NCBI RefSeq assembly: GCF_001641615.1
Contig: NZ_LRRU01000023.1
Location: 245,768 to 309,767 of the forward strand
Reading direction: 5' to 3'
Source: Pseudoalteromonas gelatinilytica
GTDB lineage: Bacteria; Pseudomonadota; Gammaproteobacteria; Enterobacterales; Alteromonadaceae
Length of the DNA stretch: 64,000 nucleotides
The position numbers and the translations under genes are program-made. Shown here piece after piece: positions 26,880 through 36,148 of this stretch. The notes beneath the pieces are model-generated. The model made no database searches. It saw nothing but the letters and a program-made list of their open reading frames with translations, and was not told where the DNA came from. Position 1 is the stretch's first letter. Each line of letters starts with the position of its first letter.

Positions 26880-27266
26880 TTACTTACCAAATAGCAATTC
26901 CCAAAAACCTGGCGGCTCATGGAGCTCATGGTATTTTTTACGTAGCTCATCAATAGATTTAAGCGGCGCTTTTGCTGCTTCAAGGCCACGAGTCGTTGCA
27001 AGTTGCTTAGCTTGCTTTGCTTGATTTATGACTTTATCAAGCCCTTCTAAAGACGCCGTTTTATGCTGTTTAAAATCAGCTGTTTTGGCTGTCTCTAACA
27101 ACTCAATAAATTCATCAATAGCGGTATTAAAGGTAGCTAAATCAGTTGCTCGCACTGAGTTTTTATAAGCAAGCCCCATGTTTTTCATATTGGCCTCAAG
27201 GTCAATATTGTTGGCCGCGCTCAGACTGGAAAAAACGATTAAAAAACTAATAAAAATGGCTTTCAT
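26880..27266 (-). CDS. Cytochrome b562-like periplasmic protein
   Basis: 128 aa. Signal peptide MKAIFISFLIVFSSLSAANN, then a four-helix bundle. IDLEANMKNMG aligns with the start of E. coli cytochrome b562 (ADLEDNM), giving the Met haem ligand, and RKKYHELHEP with its C-terminal His (RNAYHQKYR). Both haem ligands thus look conserved. Electron carrier in the periplasm; partner unknown. The C-terminus has an unusual aromatic extension (PPGFWELLFGK). Single gene convergent with rpmJ2. Confidence 0.8.
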   Translation of the reverse strand: MKAIFISFLIVFSSLSAANNIDLEANMKNMGLAYKNSVRATDLATFNTAIDEFIELLETAKTADFKQHKTASLEGLDKVINQAKQAKQLATTRGLEAAKAPLKSIDELRKKYHELHEPPGFWELLFGK

Positions 27267-27576
27267 ACACTCTCAACCAAATACAAATTATGCACCCATT
27301 ATAAAGCGAAACGCTACGTAAACCTAATGCCATTAAAATACCGAATACAGCAACAAAGTAAATATTCTGTAACCACCTTTTCACAACAAACAAAAAACAC
27401 CTGAACCCCACAAAGAACCTAACACACTGTTTAAATTGAAATTAGATGTGTACAAATTGATACGTAGTTTTTGTTTGCAAATAATAGGGACAATGATAAA
27501 GTGCACCGCGTTAACATTTTAAGAACAACTGTTAACAACCCTTTAAGGGATAAAATAAAAACTAACAGGTGAAACA
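27267..27576. other. 310-base intergenic region upstream of the TonB receptor gene
   Basis: No ORF of substance. It holds GTTAAC repeats (GTTAACATTTTAAGAACAACTGTTAAC, 27510-27536, shown here as its two GTTAAC ends) and a CCCTTTAAGGG palindrome at 27540-27550 close to the Shine-Dalgarno AGGTGA. Long 5' regions are common for TonB receptors; a regulator cannot be named. Confidence 0.4.
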
Positions 27577-30423
27577 ATGAAAAAACATAACATCTTAGGT
27601 GCAAGTATTAAGCTTGCCCTGTGCACATCTGCACTTGCAATTTCGGGTCAGTCATTTGCTGCTGATGAAGAAGGTGTACAATCAATCGACCGCATCGAAG
27701 TTACGGGCTCTCGCATTTTACGTGAAGGCGCAATTGCACCTGCACCAGTGACCGTGATCAGTGGTGATGACTTAATTAATACTGGTGCTGTTAATATCGG
27801 TGAAGCGCTTAATAAATTACCAGCTCTTGGTAATACGTTTTCGCTTTCAAACTCTGGCCGTTACATCGGTACTGCGGGTTTAAGCATTCTTGATTTACGT
27901 AATATGGGTACTGACCGTACGCTGGTACTTGTCAATGGTAAGCGTCACGTTTCTAGCTCTGCTGGCTCTCAATCAGTTGATACAAATACAATTCCAAGCA
28001 CATGGGTTGAGCGTGTTGAAATCATCACAGGTGGTGCATCAGCTGTATACGGTGCCGATGCTGTAACAGGTGTAGTTAACTTCATTCTTAAAAAGAACAT
28101 CGAAGGTTTTAGCGCGAGTGTTACTCGAGGCGAATCTGATCTAAGCGATTACAGCAACGAAAAAGCAACATTCTCTTACGGCACTAACTTCGATAATGAC
28201 CGCGGTAACGTGGCATTCTCTGTTGAGTATTCTGGCCAAGATACTTTAAATGCGTTAGACCACCCTTGGACTGATGGCTCTTACCGCAATATGCGCAACA
28301 CTGCGCAAACAGCAGAAAACAAAGATGATCCTGCTTTCCCTGACTACATTTATACGCCAAATGCAGGCTACTATGCGATTAATAACGCAGGTGTATTCGC
28401 GCTAAGTAATGGCTTTGTAAATTCATTTAACCCAGATGGTACTTATCGTGAACTTAACATTGGCGACCAAGTGGATGGCCTTGCATGTGCTAACTGTGAT
28501 TCATTTAACCTAGCACAGTTCAACCAAATTCAACCTGAATTTGAACGCTACAACATAAACTTCAAAGCGAACTATGATATCGCAGAAAACATGAATGCGT
28601 ATCTTGAAGCTAAATACGTAAATAGCGAAGGTCAGAGCATTGGTCAGCCAGCATTCTTCTTCTTTAACCCAAATAACAGTATCAAGATTGATAACCCTTA
28701 CCTTGATTCAAGTGTTAAAGATCTAATGGAACAAGAAGGTGTTAGCTCAATCATGGTTAACCGCATGATGACTGATTTAGGTCGTCGTGTTGAAGACAAT
28801 ACACGTGAAACGACTCGTTTTGTTGCAGGTTTAAAAGGCACTGTATTCACAGATTGGGAATTAGATGCGTCAGTTGTATATGGTCAAACTGATTTAGAGC
28901 GTGTTAATGGCGCTAACATGATCATGGCAAACTACTACAATGCCCTTGATGCTGTAGATGATGGTTCAGGCAATGTTGTTTGTCGCAGCGAAGAAGCGCG
29001 TGCTGAAGGTTGTGTCCCTGTTAATATCATGGGCTTCGGTGCACCAAGCCAAGAAGCGATTGATTACATCAATACTGTTTCAGTAGGTACTTCAAAGATT
29101 ACCCAAACAGTTGTGTCTGCTTCACTTGCAAATTCAGCAATTTATGAATTACCAGCTGGTTATATTGGTTTTGCAGCGGGTGTTGAATACCGTAAAGAAG
29201 AAAGCGAAACTAAAGAGCCAGACAACGCAGCCGGTACCTTCTTTAACGCGCTTGGCGAAGACAAAGGTGAGTTTGACGTAAACGAAATTTACTTCGAAGC
29301 ATCAATCCCACTTCTTGCTGACTTGCCACTTGTACAAGACTTAGTACTCGATACAGCGGTACGTTACGCTGATTACAGCACAATTGGTAATGCAACAAGC
29401 TGGAAACTTGGTTTAGATTGGACAGTTAACGATCAACTACGAGTACGTGCAACGCAATCTGAAGCACTTCGCGCGCCAAACATTGGCGAAATCTTTGGTG
29501 CACCAAGCCAAACATTCTACAGTGTTGACGATCCGTGTTTAGCTGACAACCTAAATGATTTACAAAACTCAGAAGTACGCCGCGCGAACTGTGCTGCCCT
29601 TGGTGTACCTGCTGATTTTGAATCAGATTACGATGCACAAACCCTTGAAGGTTTAGTAAGTGGTAACCGAGATGTTAAAGGCGAAGAATCAACCAGTACA
29701 ACAATTGGTTTTGTTTACCAACCTTCATTCATTGAAAACGCAGTAGTGACAGTTGACTACTGGAAAATTGAGCTTGAAGACGCGATTTCAACCATCGGTT
29801 CACAAGACATTCTTGACCGCTGTGTGGATGCAGAAGGTGGTATTAATAACCAATACTGTAACCTGATCACGCGTGATAGCAGCTCACATGAAATTACACT
29901 TATTCAAAACTCAGTTCTGAACGTGTCTGGTCAAGAAGCATCAGGTGTTGACTTCGAATTAGGTTATGACTTTGATGCACTAGAAGGCAACTTCTCAACA
30001 CGTTTAATTGGTACGTACTTAATCGAGCGTAAAACCTTCCCATTCCAAGACCAACCTAGCGACTACTATGAGTACGCTGGCACAACCGGTGAAGCGAAAT
30101 GGCAAGCAAACCTTTCAATTTCGTATAAGCGTGATGGCTTCTTTACAACGTTTGATACACGTTATCTAGATGAAGTGAGCCTTTACACTGACCAAGAACT
30201 TGCAGATAACCCGAATCCAAATAGCTTAATGACATTTGGTACTTACGTTATCTCTGATGCAACAATTGGTTATAACTTTGAAAATGGTTTTGGTGTGAAG
30301 CTGGGTGTAGATAATATCTTCAACCGCAAACTTCCATACGGTACGTTAGGTACAGGTTCTGGTAGTGCGAGTTACGATAACATCGGTCGTTTCGGCTACT
30401 TAAGACTATCTTACGATTTCTAA
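27577..30423 (+). CDS. TonB-dependent outer-membrane receptor
   Basis: 948 aa. Signal peptide MKKHNILGASIKLALCTSAL...SFA, TonB-box-like region with IDRIEVTGSRI (common in Alteromonadales receptors), plug domain at roughly 50-170 (VNIGEALNKLPALG, TDRTLVLVNGKRHV, GGASAVYGADAVTGVVNFI) and a 22-strand-type barrel ending in GRFGYLRLSYDF with a terminal Phe. Paired cysteines in extracellular loops (ACANCDS-like LACANCDSF; CVDAEGGINNQYC). Imports a ligand that cannot be named; the next gene encodes a periplasmic sugar-binding-like protein but a separate terminator lies between. Confidence 0.9.
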   Translation: MKKHNILGASIKLALCTSALAISGQSFAADEEGVQSIDRIEVTGSRILREGAIAPAPVTVISGDDLINTGAVNIGEALNKLPALGNTFSLSNSGRYIGTAGLSILDLRNMGTDRTLVLVNGKRHVSSSAGSQSVDTNTIPSTWVERVEIITGGASAVYGADAVTGVVNFILKKNIEGFSASVTRGESDLSDYSNEKATFSYGTNFDNDRGNVAFSVEYSGQDTLNALDHPWTDGSYRNMRNTAQTAENKDDPAFPDYIYTPNAGYYAINNAGVFALSNGFVNSFNPDGTYRELNIGDQVDGLACANCDSFNLAQFNQIQPEFERYNINFKANYDIAENMNAYLEAKYVNSEGQSIGQPAFFFFNPNNSIKIDNPYLDSSVKDLMEQEGVSSIMVNRMMTDLGRRVEDNTRETTRFVAGLKGTVFTDWELDASVVYGQTDLERVNGANMIMANYYNALDAVDDGSGNVVCRSEEARAEGCVPVNIMGFGAPSQEAIDYINTVSVGTSKITQTVVSASLANSAIYELPAGYIGFAAGVEYRKEESETKEPDNAAGTFFNALGEDKGEFDVNEIYFEASIPLLADLPLVQDLVLDTAVRYADYSTIGNATSWKLGLDWTVNDQLRVRATQSEALRAPNIGEIFGAPSQTFYSVDDPCLADNLNDLQNSEVRRANCAALGVPADFESDYDAQTLEGLVSGNRDVKGEESTSTTIGFVYQPSFIENAVVTVDYWKIELEDAISTIGSQDILDRCVDAEGGINNQYCNLITRDSSSHEITLIQNSVLNVSGQEASGVDFELGYDFDALEGNFSTRLIGTYLIERKTFPFQDQPSDYYEYAGTTGEAKWQANLSISYKRDGFFTTFDTRYLDEVSLYTDQELADNPNPNSLMTFGTYVISDATIGYNFENGFGVKLGVDNIFNRKLPYGTLGTGSGSASYDNIGRFGYLRLSYDF

Positions 30424-30445
30424 TCGTAAAATATTTGATTCTCTT

Positions 30446-30473
30446 GGGGCTACACATTTGTGCAGCCCTTTTT
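30446..30473 (+). terminator. Rho-independent terminator after the TonB receptor
   Basis: GGGCTACAC-ATTT-GTGCAGCCC with one mismatch, followed by TTTTTC. Confidence 0.85.
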
Positions 30474-30573
30474 CTATCCGGTATTAAAAATACTATCCAA
30501 TTCCAATCATTTACTTAAAACCTGACAATTCAAGCTATACTCTTCCCTATCGGCCTTTTAACCTAATAAGACT

Positions 30574-31617
30574 ATGCTTAAAGCGGTATTTTTCACTATC
30601 TGCCTATTTTGCTTACCGAGTGTTTTTGCCAAGCAAAGTATTATTTTTATAAACCCCGGTCATGCCGATACCAATGTCACGGGCCCGTTTTGGTTTGAAG
30701 TGTCGCAGTTGATGCGTGACGCTGCCAAAGACTTTGATCTCGATTTAACGATTCATTATGCCAACCGGAATCATATTGAAATGAAGTCATTAGTGGCTAA
30801 GGCGCTTAAAGCTAAGCCAGATATGTTGATTTTAGTTGATGAGAAAAGTGTGCTTACCCAACAACTTTTGAGCTTAAAGCACATCTCTACGCCCATCTAT
30901 TTTTTACTTAACCGCCCATCAGAACAAGAACTAAACCGTTTGATTGATCAGGGTATTAATATCGCAGGTAGCGTGGTGCCCGATAATAAACAAGCGGGGC
31001 AACTATTAGCCGATAAGCTAATAGAACAAACGCAGCACACGGCTAATATTTTCGCGATAAATGGTGATTACACGACCCATGCAGCACTTGATAGAGAGCA
31101 TGGTTTAGAGCAAAGTGTTCAAACGCATGATAATGCGACTATCACCGCGAAAACAGTTGCCAACTGGTCAGCAACACAAGCGTATCGCCAGAGCCTCGGC
31201 TATTTTAGCCATCAACCAAGTATTAATATTGTTTGGGCTGCCAACGATGCCATGGCAATAGGGGCGATTGCAGCGCTTGATGAGTTAAACAAACGCAAAG
31301 ATGTAAGGGTTGGTGCAATAAATTGGCCACTCAGCGTTGTAGCAGAAAAAATAGACGTCACTATCGGCGGTCATGTTACGTTGGGGGCGTTTGCTTTGGT
31401 AAATATTTATGATTTACTGAATAAGCACGCAACCGGACCTATGCATCATGAAGTGGCCATTTTCAGCCAACATAACGAACAAACGCTCAAGCTAGTTGAA
31501 CAAATTCACAGTGATAACTTAGCAATTAACTTTCGCGTTTTCAGTAAAGCGAATAAAAATCCCCTTCCCTTTTGTGTTGAATCACTTCTCTTAGAGGCAA
31601 CAAAAAGCGCACTGTAA
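30574..31617 (+). CDS. Periplasmic sugar-binding-like protein (Peripla_BP_4 type), orphan
   Basis: 347 aa with signal peptide (MLKAVFFTICLFCLPSVFA). The two-lobed type I periplasmic binding fold is suggested by QSIIFINPGHADTNVTGPFW, AKALKAKPDMLILVDE, GYFSHQPSINIVWAANDAMAIGAI and INWPLSVVAEKIDVTIGG. Such proteins bind sugars or autoinducer-like molecules. No ABC permease or ATPase gene is adjacent, so it may act with a sensor rather than a transporter. Weak Shine-Dalgarno. The terminator hairpin begins inside its last codons. Confidence 0.75.
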   Translation: MLKAVFFTICLFCLPSVFAKQSIIFINPGHADTNVTGPFWFEVSQLMRDAAKDFDLDLTIHYANRNHIEMKSLVAKALKAKPDMLILVDEKSVLTQQLLSLKHISTPIYFLLNRPSEQELNRLIDQGINIAGSVVPDNKQAGQLLADKLIEQTQHTANIFAINGDYTTHAALDREHGLEQSVQTHDNATITAKTVANWSATQAYRQSLGYFSHQPSINIVWAANDAMAIGAIAALDELNKRKDVRVGAINWPLSVVAEKIDVTIGGHVTLGAFALVNIYDLLNKHATGPMHHEVAIFSQHNEQTLKLVEQIHSDNLAINFRVFSKANKNPLPFCVESLLLEATKSAL

Positions 31618-31639
31618 AGGGCGTTGACAGTGCGCTTTT
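31603..31639. terminator. Bidirectional terminator between convergent genes
   Basis: AAAAGCGCACTG ... CAGTGCGCTTTT, a 12-bp perfect stem overlapping the stop codon of the + strand gene and lying just beyond the stop of the minus-strand gene. Confidence 0.85.
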
Positions 31640-31652
31640 AAAGGGTTTAAAG

Positions 31653-33278
31653 CTATAGTGATTGTAAAAAGCTAATTAACTGAGCTCTTTTTTCACTGTT
31701 AAGCTCTGTAAATTCACGCTTACTTTTTTCAGCTTCACCACCATGCCATAAAATCGCTTCTTCAAGTGTGGCTGCGCGCCCATCATGTAAGAAACCTGCG
31801 GCAGGGTTAACTGTTTTCGTTAAACCAATCCCCCAAAGCGGACGCGTTTTCCACTCACGGCCTGTTGCCATAAAATCACGACGGTTATCAGCAAGCTCTT
31901 CACCCATGTCATGTAACAACATGTCGGTAAATGGCCAAATTTCTTGCCCTTTTACAGCCGCAGGCGCTGCAATACCGCCCAACAATAAAGCGGCACCATT
32001 TGCGGTTACAAAACGAGGCGTATGACAACCAGTACAGTTTAATTCGTTGAATAAACGTGCACCGGCTTTAACATCTTCGTCGGCAACATTACGACGAGCT
32101 GGCACAGCAAGCGTTTCTGCGTAAAACACGACCGTATCAGAAAACTCATCACTCGCTTCTGGCAATCCTTGCTCATCAGAACCGGTATCTTGATAGTTAG
32201 TACGAGATAAATAACTTTCGTGCATTAATGTATTAGCAATGCTTTCTTCAGGGAACAATGAGTTGGTTACCCCCATGTCACCACGCAGTGCACCTAGTGA
32301 TTGCTGTCTGACTGATGGTGTACTGGCTTTCCAACCAAATCGTCCAAGTGACACAGGGTTTTCATCACCCGCTTGAGCCTTAACAGCATCAAATACCCAG
32401 TTTGCTTTACCAGAAATTCCATCGTTGTCGGCATCATCAACATCTTCAAGGGCTAAAATATCTTGCTCTTCAATCGCTTCAAGCAATCCAAGACCAAAGA
32501 CAGGCATGCCATTACGGGCACTAAAACGTACATCTTCATTGGCAAGGGCACTTAAACTGAAGTTTTCAGGTGAGTCCCATGCATTGTCGATAGTAAATAC
32601 CGGCTTTTTCAACGTGACAGTACTACCATCCGGGTAGCTAAACTCCGTGTAATCATAGCTTAGATATACATCAGCTTGGCCACCAAAATTATGCGTTTGC
32701 CAGTCTTCACGGGCTTGTAAAATCCCCCGATGAAAGAGTTGATCCCCAAACCCTTCAACGCCTGTAGCCTGACAAAAATCATTGACACTACTTGGCATTT
32801 CACACACGCCATCAGCTAAGCTAACGCGTAAAAAGATCCCTGCATCATTCGCTAACTTCACAGTTTGCTGTTCAGCGGTTGGAACAATGGTACTTGGGCG
32901 ACCATCTCGTTGGTGACAAGCATTACAGTTATTGTTATTAAAAACAGGCCCTAAACCATCGAGTTCCGGGTGTGCATCATTCGGGGCTGTCGTAAAGGAT
33001 GTTTCAAAATTAGCATCGCCAGTTAAGTGAATATCGAGTTCTGAATCACTTAAATTAGGCATAGGTGTAGAGAAACCATGGCCTGAATTATTGGTATCGA
33101 GGGCTGTCGCATCACCTGCCAAGGCAACGACATCAATATAATTTGGATCAGTTTCGCTGCTTGTCGGTGGTGGTGTTGTCGTTTCGTTCGCGCTTTTATC
33201 GCTGGTTTTACTTCCACATGCCACTAAAGATATGGCTGTGAAAGCAAATAGAATTGGTTTAATTGCTTTTACATTCAT
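31653..33278 (-). CDS. Di-haem oxidoreductase-family lipoprotein (DUF1111)
   Basis: 541 aa from the ATG at 33278; the frame extends to 33383 but the lipoprotein signal (IKPILFAFTAISLVAC) starts here. Two CxxCH haem sites: CNACHQRDG in the first third and CTGCHTPRF near residue 420, plus distal Met/His candidates. Members are labelled thiol oxidoreductase or di-haem peroxidase-like; the true reaction is unclear. Next in order after an imelysin gene and a porin gene, a set often linked with iron. It lies 43 bases beyond the imelysin stop, probably the same operon. Confidence 0.82.
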   Translation of the reverse strand: MNVKAIKPILFAFTAISLVACGSKTSDKSANETTTPPPTSSETDPNYIDVVALAGDATALDTNNSGHGFSTPMPNLSDSELDIHLTGDANFETSFTTAPNDAHPELDGLGPVFNNNNCNACHQRDGRPSTIVPTAEQQTVKLANDAGIFLRVSLADGVCEMPSSVNDFCQATGVEGFGDQLFHRGILQAREDWQTHNFGGQADVYLSYDYTEFSYPDGSTVTLKKPVFTIDNAWDSPENFSLSALANEDVRFSARNGMPVFGLGLLEAIEEQDILALEDVDDADNDGISGKANWVFDAVKAQAGDENPVSLGRFGWKASTPSVRQQSLGALRGDMGVTNSLFPEESIANTLMHESYLSRTNYQDTGSDEQGLPEASDEFSDTVVFYAETLAVPARRNVADEDVKAGARLFNELNCTGCHTPRFVTANGAALLLGGIAAPAAVKGQEIWPFTDMLLHDMGEELADNRRDFMATGREWKTRPLWGIGLTKTVNPAAGFLHDGRAATLEEAILWHGGEAEKSKREFTELNSEKRAQLISFLQSL

Positions 33279-33321
33279 GACGGTATCTTGTAAAGAGGGG
33301 AAGCAGATGCTTCCCCAGCGA

Positions 33322-34473
33322 TTATAAATTCCACTCTTTGATAAGTGGCACAACTTCTTCTTCAAGGGTCGCTTGTAATTCACCTAGCGCATCAATCGCT
33401 GTTTGAATTCGAACGCGACCAGCATCATCCTTAATCGCTTGTCTAAATGGCATATCATCTGCGCCTGCAATGGCATCAATCGCTGAAATCGCTGCTGAAA
33501 TTTGAGTTTCAACTTTCGCTGCTAGTTCAGCGTCACCGGCATTGATAAATGCTTTAAGACCTGGGCTGTCGTTTTCATCGCTGAATGTGCCTAAAAACAC
33601 ATTTTGTACACCAACAATGTTGTTGCTAAAGTCAGTTAATGAGTTCCAGCTATATTGTGATTCAACCAATGATGTGTCAGCTGTGTCTTTGCTAGTACCA
33701 AATGGTTCTGCAATTTTACCGTTACCTACCTCATCAACAATACCAATAACCCCATTGACTAACTCTTCGATAACACCTAACTCAGATGAGTATTTATCAT
33801 TGCCCGGTGTTAATAAATAATCTTTATAAGCAGGTTCATCATCCGCATTTGCAGAGATAACCCATGCATCAACAAGGCTTTGTGTATGAATATTAAATAC
33901 TTCAGCACATGCAATTAAGTATTCCATTTCACGCACAGTCATTTCGTCAATTGACTTATCGTTATCTTCAACGCCATTACCGAATAATAAGAACTCCATG
34001 GTGTGGAAACCTTGTACACCATCGTCAAAGTTCTTCACATTATCAGCAGAGAACGTTGTGTTACTTGCAAGTAGTGCTTCTAAATCAGCGGTATTCAGTG
34101 GCCAAGTATCAAGATGTGGATCAATTGATAAACTATCAACAGGACCAAAGATATGTGACTCTCCTTGCTCCCAGAATACACGTGCATCTTTCCAAGCTTG
34201 TTGAGCAGCAGCCAGCGCAGCTTCGTTTTTGTTTTCTAATAATGTGAGTGTCGCGTTATGTAGAACCGTTGCCTTGCTGTTTAGCATTTCGTAACCATCA
34301 ACAATTACTTGCTCAGTTACGTTTTCAATTAAGTCAGTTGCATCATAGCTAAAGCCTGTTACTTCAGTAACGGGTGTGCTTGTATCTGAAGAATCATCCG
34401 AAGAAGACGAACCACATGCAACAAGTGTTGACGCTAAAATGACAGCTGTGATGCTGTTTAATACAGTTTTCAT
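33322..34473 (-). CDS. Imelysin family lipoprotein (IrpA-like)
   Basis: 383 aa. Lipoprotein signal MKTVLNSITAVILASTLVAC followed by a serine/aspartate-rich linker (GSSSSDDSSDTS). The GxHxxE motif of imelysins is present in VQGFHTMEFLLFG, and the protein is otherwise all-helical with two similar halves. Imelysins (ICMP/IrpA/EfeO-like) are surface or periplasmic proteins thought to bind iron, often Fur-controlled. Next to a porin and a di-haem protein. A peptidase role, suggested by the old name, is not supported for the family. Confidence 0.87.
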   Translation of the reverse strand: MKTVLNSITAVILASTLVACGSSSSDDSSDTSTPVTEVTGFSYDATDLIENVTEQVIVDGYEMLNSKATVLHNATLTLLENKNEAALAAAQQAWKDARVFWEQGESHIFGPVDSLSIDPHLDTWPLNTADLEALLASNTTFSADNVKNFDDGVQGFHTMEFLLFGNGVEDNDKSIDEMTVREMEYLIACAEVFNIHTQSLVDAWVISANADDEPAYKDYLLTPGNDKYSSELGVIEELVNGVIGIVDEVGNGKIAEPFGTSKDTADTSLVESQYSWNSLTDFSNNIVGVQNVFLGTFSDENDSPGLKAFINAGDAELAAKVETQISAAISAIDAIAGADDMPFRQAIKDDAGRVRIQTAIDALGELQATLEEEVVPLIKEWNL

Positions 34474-34485
34474 CCCAAGGTTCCT

Positions 34486-35889
34486 TTATAGTTCTGTTGA
34501 AAATTTATAGCCAAGAGAGGCGCTAAAGTGAGTCGTGTCATCGATATCGTCTTGTGCGTAATAACGTTGACCGCCCTGAAGTTTTAGAATTAAGTTTTTG
34601 TTTGGAAGGTAATTTAAACCAAAGTTAAGCTCACGAATGTCGTAACGATGGATAGCCGCACCACTGGCCACTTCAAGCATTGGATTGGCATAATCAAACG
34701 AGGTAAATACATACAGCGGCGAAGATAAATCAAACAGCCCCTGCATATTATAAGCGGCTTCTACAAATGCAGATTCAGCTTTGCTACCAAGCTGTGCAAA
34801 GCTTCCCGGACGAAGACCCGGCGTAGTTTTATTAGCAGCAGTGATAGCAACTGAGTCTTCTAACTCGCCATATAAGTACTGACCACGGAACACAAGATCA
34901 TCTAACGTCCATGCACCATGTAACCCGAGAATAGACACGTTTCCATCCACATCAAGTTTGCCCTGATTGCGACGGTTATCAGATGTATTTGCCGTATAGT
35001 AACTAACCCCAAAACCTTTACCGGCTTTAACATTGCCATAATCAAGGCGTAATGTGAGCGCTAAATCATCTGCGGTATTTTCTTCAAAGCGTTGCTGTGC
35101 ACCACCCGCGACCCAATTAGTGGAACGGAAGTATTCAGAGTTAAGACCCGTCGTCACCAATGTTTGCAGTGTAAAGTCAGACCAACGAGAAATTAAGTTA
35201 ACCCCAGTTTCATGCCAAACTTGCGGGATCATAGTTGCCTCACCCCAATGGCGAGTCGTGGTAAAGTATTGATCAGGCTTGTTTAAGTCTGTGCCTAAGC
35301 CTACCGGAACATATATATGACCAAACTTGACTGTAAAGTTAGGGTTATATTCATATTCTAGCTGTAGCTTTTCGACAATAACTTCACCACCCGCTTCAAC
35401 TTCTGATTCAAATTCGCCAAATTCTTCAAAGCCGTCGTATTCAAGCGTGGTACCTGTACCGCCGTGTTCATACTCAAGTTCAAATTCGACTTTCCATTTA
35501 TCATCAATTTCATATTCGAACTCAGTAACAACACGCTCTAAATCTGTTGTGGCGCGGCGCTCTGGAGAAGTATCTTGAACGTTGGCAAATACTTCGTCAT
35601 TTTTATAAAGCAAAGTACCGTAGCTTTTAAAAGTAAGTTTTGATTCTTTTTTGCTTGCGACTGTAGCAACGGGTGCTGCCTGCTCAGTAACAACTGGGGC
35701 TTTTTGTTGCACTGCAACTTGCTGGGTGTTTTTTGCTTCTAATTGACTTTTTAAGTAATCAATCGCTTTTTGTTGTTCAAGGAGTTGTTGTTGAAGTTTT
35801 TCGAGTTGAGCTTGCATGTCATCATTTGCAACACTGTATAGTGGAGTCAAAGCCAATGACACAGCGAGAGAGAGTACTGCTTTCTTCAT
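34486..35889 (-). CDS. Porin with N-terminal coiled coil
   Basis: 467 aa from the ATG at 35889 (MKKAVLSLAVSLAL...SVA signal); an upstream start at 35901 adds four residues. After the signal comes a coiled coil (DDMQAQLEKLQQQLLEQQKAIDYLK) and then a 16-strand-type barrel with acidic loops, ending in HFSASLGYKFSTEL. Similar to phosphate-selective or OprO/P-like porins, but specificity is not readable. First gene of a likely operon with imelysin (12-base gap) and di-haem genes; a Fur-box-like sequence lies upstream, so uptake of metal or an iron complex is possible. Confidence 0.78.
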   Translation of the reverse strand: MKKAVLSLAVSLALTPLYSVANDDMQAQLEKLQQQLLEQQKAIDYLKSQLEAKNTQQVAVQQKAPVVTEQAAPVATVASKKESKLTFKSYGTLLYKNDEVFANVQDTSPERRATTDLERVVTEFEYEIDDKWKVEFELEYEHGGTGTTLEYDGFEEFGEFESEVEAGGEVIVEKLQLEYEYNPNFTVKFGHIYVPVGLGTDLNKPDQYFTTTRHWGEATMIPQVWHETGVNLISRWSDFTLQTLVTTGLNSEYFRSTNWVAGGAQQRFEENTADDLALTLRLDYGNVKAGKGFGVSYYTANTSDNRRNQGKLDVDGNVSILGLHGAWTLDDLVFRGQYLYGELEDSVAITAANKTTPGLRPGSFAQLGSKAESAFVEAAYNMQGLFDLSSPLYVFTSFDYANPMLEVASGAAIHRYDIRELNFGLNYLPNKNLILKLQGGQRYYAQDDIDDTTHFSASLGYKFSTEL

Positions 35890-35913
35890 TGTAAAACGCA
35901 CCTAAAAATAAAA

Positions 35914-35932
35914 GCAGAATGATAATAGTTGC
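35914..35932. promoter_or_regulatory. Candidate Fur box upstream of porin-imelysin-dihaem operon
   Basis: The core AATGATAAT (35918-35926) equals the central nine bases of the Fur consensus; aligned to 35915-35933 I count 12 of 19 positions matching. It is 25-45 bases before the porin start, over the expected promoter. Confidence 0.45.
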
Positions 35933-36148
35933 TTTTTACATTGTAAATATTGTTAACCATATTTTTTGAGAAAAAAGGTAATTTAGATTAAATAAGCCTT
36001 ATTTACTAAGACGATTTCACTATAAATTAGGGCGAAGTGATAATTTGGTGTGTAATAAGGTAGTATTGTACGATAATTCTGAATTATTTGTTAACAAGCA
36101 AACCCTATGGTGGGCTTGCTTGTTAACGAACGGATTTGCATGAAAAGT

